Assembly: GCA_003118195.1 (NCBI GenBank)
Contig: BEXV01001924.1
Coordinates: forward strand, 51,715-64,436
Direction of reading: 5' to 3'
Length of the DNA stretch: 12,722 nt
DNA from: Hemicentrotus pulcherrimus
Taxonomy: Eukaryota > Echinodermata > Echinoidea > Camarodonta > Strongylocentrotidae
In this document: positions 1 through 9,500 of the stretch, one piece after another
Layout of the letters: the number at the start of each line of letters is the position of its first letter
How positions within the stretch are numbered: the stretch's first letter is position 1
The notes under the pieces: model-generated
What the model saw: only the letters and a program-made list of their open reading frames with translations
Told to the model about the DNA's origin: nothing
Databases searched by the model: none
Translations under genes and position numbers: made by a program

Positions 1-51
1 TGAGAGGTAGTCTAACATTTGATCTGGCAATATGATCTGCTCCAGGGCTGG

Positions 52-455
52 TATTCAATTCGAATACTCAGAATAAGTAAGAAATTAACTAAGTAAATGG
101 CTTAGCTAGGAAGTTTACTTATCTCGTATTCAAATCGCATTTTAGACTTTACTTACCTGAGACAAAATTTAAGTAAAATACTTACTGATAAGCATTGTGA
201 CATCACAGGGTCAATCAAAAGTAATACGCAATTAATGCGTTGCAATAAATGCGTGCTAATATAATTGTGCGCAGGTTATGATACTGTGTAAGTAAACCAT
301 ATGCCTGCCAATCAAGGCCTCCAAATAATTGGCTTATATATGCCTGGTAAGGAGCTGTCTTAAATTTAGGGTAAAATACTTAGCCAAAAGTATTTAATCA
401 AAGCCAAATACTAAGTAAAAAGCTTAAATTTTGTACTTAAGTATTGAATTGAATA
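52..455. mobile_element. 404-bp MITE with 8-bp target duplication (hAT-like)
   Basis: The ends are TATTCAATTCGAATACT and the inverted AGTATTGAATTGAATA. Flanks are AGGGCTGG (44-51) and AGGGCTAG (456-463), an 8-bp direct repeat with one mismatch, the size used by hAT elements. The arms are rich in AAGTA/TACTT motifs in both orientations (AAGTAAATGGCTTAG at the left, CTAAGTAAAAAGCTT at the right). No ORF. Confidence 0.65.
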
Positions 456-694
456 AGGGCTAGGTGTACAGAGGGAGAATGGTAAAAAAAAAGGGATATA
501 ACATGAGTCATGCAAATATAGGTTTTGCTATCTTGGAGGGCACATGTAAATATGATATGATATACCGGTAAACAAAATGATATCTATTACTGCAAAATAG
601 CTCATGCATGGCTGAACATATGACACACTCCTTCAATGATAATAGTCTCTGACTCAAAGCCTGTTTGGAGCCAGAAGCATATTGGCTCTGCATG

Positions 695-1255
695 TACCAT
701 AAATCTCTGTGTATAAGTCGCACCCCTATTTTGGGGGCACAATTTTTTCATTTTTTAAAAAAATATATTTCTTTTGTTGTTGCCGAAAACCCACGCGTGG
801 AAGAACTTTCATTTAGTATGGAGGTGCTGTTGAAGGAGCCGATTTCTGCTTGTGAACAATAATAGTAACAATGTCATTTTTAGAAGAACGTGTAAGATCA
901 TTAAGAGTACCTAGGAGAGAACCCTGTGGAAAGTACGCCATGTGTAATAGAAAAATTTGAGGAATTATTATTATAAAATAGTATTGAGATCTATTGGAAA
1001 GATTACTTTCAAACCAATATGACAGACAAATTTGAGTATTGTTTTAGTTTCTGAGTGGTGAGTCAACACACAGATTACTGAGCTGGGAGACATTGCCAGG
1101 CATAGCACCCGGTGGAGGGGCATAAATAGAAACTTTAATTTTTGTATTTATTTATTTATTTTTTGTTTTGTTATACTTGTGTATAAGACGCATCCCCTAC
1201 TTTCAATTTTTTTCGGCGGCAAACAAGTGCTCCTTATTCACAGAGATTTACGGTA
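695..1255. mobile_element. Inverted-repeat element with GTAAATCTCTGTGTATAAG-type ends
   Basis: The left end is TACCATAAATCTCTGTGTAT. The right end reads, inverted, TACCGTAAATCTCTGTGAAT. A direct partial repeat of the left end (GTGTATAAGACGCATCCCCTA) lies at 1180-1200. At 561 bp it has no ORF with recognisable features. A clear target duplication is not seen, so the exact limits are tentative. A TTTA microsatellite sits at 1142-1160. Confidence 0.55.
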
Positions 1256-1503
1256 TATTAGCTAATGCCCTTCAGGCTAGCTCCAAGCAGATAATATACC
1301 GATTAAACAATTGCCTACCGGTACTAGAATTGGTTGGTCTCTGTATTAAGCCTACAGGCATTATAGAGAATTCAGTTGACGAAGGGTTGATAGAGTTAGC
1401 AAATCTCTGACTTTCACAAGACAATATTGAAAACCATGACGATGACATGCTTGATAAAAATCATGCACAAAGTGAATAATATACATAATACACCTACATA
1501 CAT

Positions 1504-2287
1504 AGAGGGATGGGGGGAGGGATAGAGAGAGAGAGAGAGAGATAGAGAGAGAGAAATTAAGATACATGTGAAGGAGAGAAAAGGAAGGGAAGAGATAGAC
1601 CGGGAAAGAGGGAATGAGCACAATAAAACTCGAGAAAAAGAAGAGGGAGAGAAAAAATGAAGACAAAGAGACAAAGAGAGGGAAAAGGACAATCAAACAA
1701 GAAAAGGAAGAAGATAAAAATGTAGGATCTAATTGCTGAGTGCCAGGAGTGTCAAGTCTGACAAACATGAGTGCTATACAAGAACCAACTATTATTAGAA
1801 AGAGAGAAAGAGATAGATGGGAATGGGACAGAGGGGGGGAGAGGACAGAGAGTGGAGAGAGAGAGGGGAGGAGAGATAAAGAAAGCGGGGAGGGGGATGG
1901 GGAAAGAGGGGGAAGGGAAAGAGAGAGGGAGGAGAGAGATATAGAGAGAGGGGGTCTGGAGAGAGAGGGACAGGAAGGGGGAGAGAGAGGGTGAGAAAGG
2001 GGGAGGGAAGGGGAGAGAGAGGGGGGGAGAGATATGGATAGAGGGGTGATGGGGAGAGCGAGAGGGGGAGGAGAGAGGGGTGAAGAGAGAGGGGAGAGAG
2101 GGGGAGAGAGAGGGGAAGAGAAGGCTGATGAGGAGAGAAGGGAGAGAAGAGTGATGGGGAGAGAGAGGTGGGTTGAGAGAGAGGGGGGCTGGAGAGAGAG
2201 GAGGTGTTGAGAGAGAGGGGGTGGAGAGAGAGGGGGGATGGGAGAGAGAGAGGGGGGTGGGCAGAGAAAGAGGAGGGTGGGCAGAGT
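1504..2287 (+). repeat. GA-rich polypurine tract (CU-rich in transcript)
   Basis: Nearly 800 bp dominated by GAGAGA and GGGGAGA, purest at 1515-1555 and 1830-2280. On the transcript strand it becomes a C/U tract starting about 20 nt after the donor at 2309-2308. It produces long spurious minus-strand frames rich in Ser, Leu and Pro, which are repeat artefacts. Long mirror-like purine tracts can form triplex DNA (general knowledge). Confidence 0.95.
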
Positions 2288-2309
2288 AAAGCATAATATG
2301 CATGCATAC

Positions 2310-2398
2310 CTATGAGCCCTTACAATCCTCTCAAAGATTGCATCCGCTATCCCATTCGAGACATCAGGGTCATCGGCTATAGAGACGAAGAATTGATT
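2310..2398 (-). CDS. PLD1: PLD exon, NQFF to RAHR block
   Basis: Eighty-nine bases, phase 0 to phase 2: [20 protein letters not shown], then IFERIVRAH and the first two bases of an arginine codon. The acceptor is CATGTTCAG and the donor AG|GTATGC. IENQFFIS.ADD......GDAI..RI..AH(R/K) is the segment that starts the second catalytic half of PLD1/PLD2. The second HKD motif itself would be encoded further downstream, beyond position 1; I found no exon for it in 1-2309. Confidence 0.95.
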
Positions 2399-3452
2399 CT
2401 GAACATGCAAAAGAAAAATGCATACCAAGTATACGAGACAGCAATGATGAAATAGCAAAACAATATGAGCAATATGATATAAATGATACAGTGTTCTTTT
2501 AAATACAAGAAATAATAACTCATGTGAATATACAGATAACTGTGGCAAACAAACAATGCACAACCAGAAGAAACAGCACATTGCATGATCTTAATATTAG
2601 GGTCCCCATAGAAAATTGAGAATTTCATGATTTTATGTTACTTTCCATGACCCAATTTTTTGTTTCCTCTTCAATGACCAGATAAGTGCCTTTTGGTATA
2701 GGTTGCAGCATCCTAGCAGTGTACAAATAAACACCCAGTGACGTTTGATCCCATTGGATCATAATAAACCTGCAATATATGCAATATAAAAATATATCCA
2801 ATGAAGAATAAAAATGGAAAATGAACCCCATGTCGCTATTCAGGAGACGCCATATTTGTGCTGTCATACCAGGGGGGGGGTGGTTTCACAAAGATCCTAG
2901 GTAGAACTGAACTCTAAGTTGGACTTAAAAACTATGGAGAGCCATTTGTAGCCTTCAAACGAAATATATTCAAAAGCACAAATCCAAGTATTTTAGACTT
3001 TTTATAACTTATCATGAACATGAAATCTCCTTGATAATAGAAAATATGAATGATGTGAATCAACATTTTGTGCCATTTAAAATAACTTTTACAAGATATT
3101 TTCATAGATGCTAATGGCTTTCCATAATTGTTAAGTCCACCTTAGAGATAAGTTCAACTTAGGATCTTTGTGAAACACCCCCCTGAACATGAAATATCCT
3201 TAATAATAGAAAATATGAATGATGTGAATCAACATTTTGTGCCATTTAAAATAACTTTTACAAAATATTTAATAGATGCTAATGGCTTTCCATAATTGTT
3301 AAGTCCAACTTAGAGATAAGTTCAACTGAGGATCTTTGTGAAACACCACCCTGGGAAAAGGAATTATTTTTTTCTTCAGGAGTGGGTCTTGGGTTTTCTA
3401 CGATGATAGCCAAACAGCATATCCTCAACGAATAAGAAGAAAAGTCACCATC

Positions 3453-3505
<53 letters not shown>

Positions 3506-6500
3506 TATCATCATCATCATCATCTTCTTCATCACCAAGATCATCTTCACCATCATCTTCTTCTTGAACTGACCTCTATGTAGATATAGTGTTTGCTGTT
3601 ATTGATGGCATGGATGTAGGCTTGGAGAATGGAATCCTCAACATGCTGCATCCCAGCTGACCATTCGCATGAAGACCGCAAGATCTGCCCAAAGAAAAAA
3701 GGAAATACACCAGTTTACAGTTGTATCAGTGCGCATGCGCAGACTGGGCGCCATTTTAGATTGCACCCAAACAGGGTGCCAATGGCCCGGGTCACGTATT
3801 TATGCGTAAATTAAGAGTGCGCCCATGCAAATGATGATATATGCGCGCACAACGCAGCGCACACGCAGTGATATCATCATAATTTGCATGGGCGCAATCT
3901 TATTTATGCATAAAAACATGACCTCTAGGTCATTGGCTTTGTTTGGGTGTCATTTAAAATGGCGCACACAACTGTAAACTGGTGTATTACTCACAGACAT
4001 GTAGAAGCAGTCATCACCATCACAACAGGTTACTAACGGGGAACACTGTATTGCTAGGGGTTAAAATAGTTTTGTGGGTAAACCAATGACTGTGCAACTC
4101 TAAGCTCTGTAACCCTGCCCCTCCCCCCATCTCTATAATGCTTGCGTCACATATCCAACGGATTTGGGGATTGCAAGAACGTCCCTGAATTTCAAACCTG
4201 CCAGGGAGTCCAGCATATTTATCGCTTTAGTCAATACAAAAAATGGGAGTCTAGTGAAGACCACTCAACATTACGACGGACACCGCCAGAGTTTTGGCCA
4301 ACACCCGAGCAGGCTCTGCCTGACATCCTACCTGGCGTCCTCTGACGCGTCTGAGCCTCAAATATTCATGTATATAGGACATTTAAAAAGTTGTACACTA
4401 TGGCCCGTATTCTGAAGTCGTGTTTAACTTAGCCACGTCTAAAGTTAAACAGCTGTTTAGTTAGACAAGACTTAAACAGGACTTAGACGCGAGGTCGTGT
4501 CTAAGTCCTGTTTAACTAAATTTCGTATTCTGAAGTCATGTCTAAGTCTCGTCTAACTAAACAACTGTTTAAGTCCTGTCTAAGTGGTGTTTAACTAAAC
4601 AACTGTTTAAGTTCTGCGCAGGTCGTGTTTAACTCTTAGTTACGACTTCTGCGCATGCCCAGTAGGCGTTAATTCTGACAAAAGACCCAATACGCATTCG
4701 TGCGCGCACCGGATAAATAAATTAACGCGCACAGCTAGCTGTGCGCGTGCTGGTACCATGGTGATGTGATCGTGACGTAATGAGTAGACTACATGTACTT
4801 TGTGTACGTACGTACGTACTGTACACTGAGATTGGCAAACACACTACTTATCAGTGCCTCAGTGCTCGGAAGAACCAGAAAAGAAACTTCTCCAACAGAA
4901 TGGTTAGTTTATTATAGATTATGGAATTTCCAAGATGTCACCAGTAGATAAGAATAGTTAATATTATCGAGAAAAAAAATTAGGCTACGCGAGAAAAAAT
5001 CCTGCAAAACGTATTTGAAATTTTAGAGGATGCACGTACCATCGTTCTCCCCCGCAAGTTCGGGGTCAGCAAGTAGAGTGTACCTTTGACGTTGAAAAGC
5101 AGCAGAATCGCGCCCTTAAACAGGACTTAAACAACCCCTCGCAGTTGTCTAAAGTTAAACAGGACTTAGACAGGACTTCGTGTTTAACTTTATTTAAACA
5201 CGACTTCAGAATACGAAAAAAGTTAGACACGACTTCTTGTCTAAAGTTAGACGGGACTTAGACAGGACTTAGACAACTGTTTAGTTAAACAGGAGTTAGA
5301 CAGGACTTCAGAATACGGGCCATCATATTCCCAACGTCTGAGAGAGTGAACAGCACAGCATAGCTGACTTATTACTTTGACGGTTTTGAGAGAGGGAGCA
5401 CAGGAGTTGTAGCAGAATATGCAGGAATAGAGAACGTACAGTGAACCTAACTAAGATGCCGCCAATTAAAGAAGACTAAGAGGGCAAGGGAACCTGTTCC
5501 TAAGAAGAAGCAGGTACAAGAGCCCGAGTCCGCTTCAAGAAGCAAAAGCAGGATGCTGAAATGGCGCCAGAAGAAGAAGATAGCAGCAACGAAGAACAAC
5601 CAAGTAGGCCCCAGGGGTCATCGTTGTAATCAAAGCTGGACGAAACCATTGCCAATTTTTATGGGGCCGACCTTGTCTTTTCTACCATAAGGGCAACCCA
5701 GACTACAAAACCAAAATCAAGAAGACAGTGATGACGTAGTACAGACAAGATGGCTTCTCCAGGACTGAGGAATATTGAAAGTTTCTCAGAATGCAGACAA
5801 CATACATGTATATTTACCGCAGGGGTCAAATTCATAAGTTGACAGGAGGAGTCAGACCCATAAAAACGGGTCGGAGCCCGCAGTGATCAAGCAAACACCG
5901 GTGAAAATGCCCTTTTGAGCTCGCATAGAAATCAGGCGACTCTGTTTTGGATATGTGACGGCCCCTTAAAGGTATTAGGTATCTTTGTCTTTGATGCTAA
6001 ACAAAATCCTGGATTTAGCTTATGCTGCAATCATAATTAAAAACCCTCTAGGTCAGAAATGTATCCAATGATTTTTACAAAGTTATCGCATGTTTGATTA
6101 TCAAGATATTTATGATTGGAATATGAAAATATCAAAAACAGTTTTTCCTTAACGGTTTTTATAACACTGCAGTCTATTGGGGAAAATGAGTATGTTGAAG
6201 TACTAATTCATAAATCAATTTGAAGCGCAGGGTTTTTTTTGGCTTCAATAGTACAGGTACACCATATCACAGATATCAATTGTAAAACTGGAAACATTGT
6301 TAAACAATACCTTTAAGAACAATACCCGGTTTCAGTTCCATATTAATTCAAACCGTAAAATCATTAAAAGAAACAATAGTCTTAAAGCCCCTCTGCACAA
6401 GTTTAGCAGGGAGGGATTAGACACCCATGGAAGGTCACTGGCAGGTGGTTATCTCATCAAATCAGCTCTCAATTAACCTAAGACAAAAGGCATGATGGGG

Positions 6501-9500
6501 GATCATCGGGTACTGCTTAGGCATTGTTAGCTGTATAGAGGGCGCAAGTAGCTATAAGTAGTACAGTGGGGCGTTAAACTTACCTGACATCTGCAGCGTG
6601 TAGCCCCAGGTGTGCAAGGAAGGCCAACATCTGAGACCGTTGCTGATGATTTAGGGATGAGTAAAGGTACGTCTGACATCTCCTTCTTCTTCTGCTCCTG
6701 TTTAGATCAATATATTAAATGGAGATGGCCGTCAGTTTCCATGTGCAGTAGGGTACAGTATCATTCAAGGACACCCGTCTTGGTGGATAATAAAAATCAT
6801 AAACGTGTGTACAGGTATTAGGCCAGCACACAGCAAACCTGTTGGCCAATCGAGAAATACCCCCTCGTATATCGAGAATCTTCGGGTGTCGGAAAAGTGA
6901 GATAATGACTTTACCATGTGGGAGAATGGGTGGAAAACGCAGTAAGCTACACAAGTCCTGGTGGTCATAAAACTGAAGGCTAATTCCGGTGATTGACAGC
7001 ACCTCTTTTTGGGTAAACACCCGATCGGTGTTGAATTCCCCATGAGAGCAGACTACTGAGTGTCTTTAAAGGGGGATTGCCGTCGGATTCCATGTGCAGC
7101 AGGGCATTATTCAAGGACACCAGACTTAATGGTGATTCCATGAAAGGGATCTGGTAACTTTTTCTCAGATCCTTAGATAAAACCCTGGATTTAGCTAATG
7201 CTGCAATCATAATCATAAACCTGTAGTTCATTTAGGAATCCCAAGACTTTTACAAACTAGCCGATCGCCTGTCTGATTTTTGAAGATATTTATGATTGAA
7301 AATCGAAATTTCATTCTGCGCTTTCCAAACGGTTTTCATATCACGACAGTCTATTGGGGGAAATGAGTATGGTAAAACAGGTCACTCAAAGATTATTACT
7401 TTTTTGAGGCACTTCATGATAATTTTGAAGCGCAATTTTTTTAGGGCTTCAATATTTCATCATATCACAGACACCGATAACACGTAGGGCTATGCATCTC
7501 AGATTTAACATTGTTAAACGATGCCTTTAATGGGTGGACAGGTCTGCACATAGCAGACCTGTAGTCCTATTGAAATATACCCCTGGTCTCTCAGCGAGTC
7601 CTCGGCTGAGGAAAATTTTCCAGATGAGAGCTTGGTGGAAAATGCAGAACATTACATAAGGCCTCTTGGCCATAATGCTGAAAGATAATCCTGGTGATTA
7701 AAAATAGTGAACATTGGCCAAAATCCTATACCTTTGTAAAACTCCACCTCTGTATATATAGTTAAAAATATATTAAAACATTGGCAAGTTAATAAAATCA
7801 CATACCTTTGTGAAATTCCACCTCTGTATGAAATGCCTGGCAACGTCTAAGGCAGCCTTCCCATGAACCACTGCAGCAATGTCGTGCCAGGGCATTCTGG
7901 GTACAGATGAACGATCCATCATCTCTGGCGATTTGAAAAAAAATGCATACAGATTATCACCATCGCCACTATAACAGAGATGCAAACCTCTTGACACAAA
8001 AAAACAGACCGATCAGTACGGTCAAGTAAAATGTTTGCTCTTTCAATAGAATTTAAAGAGAAAATTGTAAGCAAAGTTTTTGTTGGGGTTGCTGGGGTTA
8101 ACTTTATATGTTTCTATGCCATTCAGTGGTTTTTATGGCTTTATTTTTAGTTGTTGAAAAATTGTATTCTAAGAGGTGCATCGTATCGTATTTCACTCTT
8201 ATTATCATACCGGTTGGCATCTCTGTATCACCATCGCCACTACTGTACATACATGCTAATCCCATTACCTACTGGAACCGGATGCAATATTTGTAAACCT
8301 AACCTAGCCATCCAAGCGCTGCATATTAACATTTGAATATATGAATATTTTCCTTAGTACGGTGTGGTGAAGATCAAAATTGAATTGGCCAGATTCACTA
8401 TGGACAAGTTACAACCTGGGTAGTCTTTCGTTTGAGGTAAACCTCCCAATTTTCTTGCAATGTCGTTTATTTTAAGTACTTGCACTTGGTAATTGTGTAT
8501 GAAATCTCATTATTTGATTAATTCGCGCATCAGATTCTGTGTGCATGCGTATGATGAATATTTATGATAATATTACCTCTCTTTAGCAATCTAGCTCTAG
8601 CTTGCCCCTATAACAACACGGAATGTATGCAATTTGCATTCTGACTATTGAAATATGGTTATTTGTATCAAACAGGTGAATGAAATGATTTGTAATAAGG
8701 CACTCAACATAGATTTGTGTATTGAATTTGATTACCGTTACCAAAATGGTCTATTCCATTTAAAGAAATTTTCTTGCACTAAACCCACCTTCAAATGGGA
8801 GTTCTGGTTGGACCACGTCTTTGAAGATTGGATTGTAGTAGTCTTTGCCGAGCCAAAGCTGCTTAGCGCCCTCTACAATTCCCAGTCCGTGCATTCTCTT
8901 CTCCACACCTGTCAGATATCCATTATGGCCTGTGAAGATGTCATATATGTATTTTTTTTAATAAAAGGGGGCACAACATTTTCATCTAAGCTTTTTATTC
9001 ATGAGCAATGACTGACACGAGTTCATTAGAGGCTAAATTTAATAACTTTTTATATTATGTTAAAATATAAATTGATGTAAATATATATGAAATGTGAAAT
9101 AAAACATGGTAAGAGGACAAGAAAAAAAGATATGAAGCAAAGTCCACTCCAAAACAATTTGCTTTCAATAGACGAAGAAAGCAGAAAGAATCAGAGCAAA
9201 ACAAAATTTGCGTAAAATCAGATAACAAAAAGGGATTATATGATTTATTTTTTTTTAATTATGAAAAAACTATTGAACAATAGAAATCACTACACAAATT
9301 GCCAATTTGGTTATCAGTTTGTGACGTCATTGCCTCTTCATTATTTATCAATTGCTTTTATATATTTTTATCCATTTATTTCCCTTTTTATCCCCAAAAA
9401 CTTTATACCCCATGCCTTTGCCTAGGTTATATGATTTGTATCATTTTGCATGCATAACATTTCACAAAATCATGAACAATTGGTGCCTGCATACGAAATG

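Larger units (their letters stand above)
1..2309 (-). other. PLD intron (incomplete, 3' end outside window)
   Basis: At least 2.3 kb of intron after donor GTATGC. Contents: the GA-rich tract, an inverted-repeat element at 695-1255 and a MITE at 52-455. 464-694 and 1256-1503 show no recognisable feature. I looked for the family's next block (the PLLPGFEGDIS region) on the minus strand and did not find it. Confidence 0.7.
2399..3573 (-). other. PLD intron before the NQFF exon
   Basis: A 1,175-bp intron (donor GTCAGT, acceptor CATGTTCAG). From its 5' end it carries the ATC microsatellite (3449-3566) and the inverted-repeat MITE with a duplicated half (2870-3354). 2400-2869 has no recognised element; an 80-codon minus-strand frame there looks like chance. 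Confidence 0.75.
3685..6583 (-). other. PLD intron, 2.9 kb, filled with mobile-element debris
   Basis: The largest complete intron (donor GTAAGT, acceptor TTTGGGCAG). It contains the palindromic MITE at 3708-3984, the foldback element at 4400-5323, a broken basic ORF at about 5457-5812, and a TTAA-type element at 5966-6316. 3990-4399 is GC-richer than typical for the window but has no recognised element. 6317-6583 shows nothing. Confidence 0.75.
6698..7805 (-). other. PLD intron with diverged tandem duplication
   Basis: A 1,108-bp intron (donor GTATGT, acceptor TAAACAG). It contains two diverged copies of a segment of roughly 280 bp (6721-7000 and 7072-7705), a TTAA-type element within the second copy, and the exon-end duplication at 7728-7758. 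7001-7071 is unassigned. Confidence 0.7.

Noticed and set aside
1740..1994. Plus-strand Arg/Glu/Gly-rich frame
   Set aside because: The same GA repeat read on the other strand; no non-repeat content.
1361..2581. A 406-codon minus-strand open frame rich in Ser, Leu and Pro
   Set aside because: It is mostly the GA/CT repeat read in one frame; other frames are equally open. Only the 89 bases at 2310-2398 are coding (PLD exon).
2634..2768. Possible extra exon on the minus strand (acceptor-like TGCAG, donor-like GAAAGTAACA)
   Set aside because: Its position would split the conserved YIYIE|NQFF junction, which is already joined in phase. The peptide has no PLD similarity.
3449..3566. Acidic (Asp/Glu) coding repeat on the minus strand
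   Set aside because: The reading continuing from the PLD exon stops at TGA before the repeat; the exon ends at a good donor and joins NQFF in phase.
3629..4415. Plus-strand frames of 60-83 codons at 3629-3814 and 4142-4415
   Set aside because: The first overlaps the antisense of a PLD exon and a MITE. The second pair overlap in different frames with no recognisable features.
6715..7231. Minus-strand open frames of 80-100 codons between exons
   Set aside because: They cover the diverged intronic duplication; the two copies do not keep the same frame and no domain is visible.
8655..9011. A 118-codon plus-strand frame
   Set aside because: It is the antisense of the PLD GKDY exon at 8789-8929 plus intron; the minus-strand reading matches the family.
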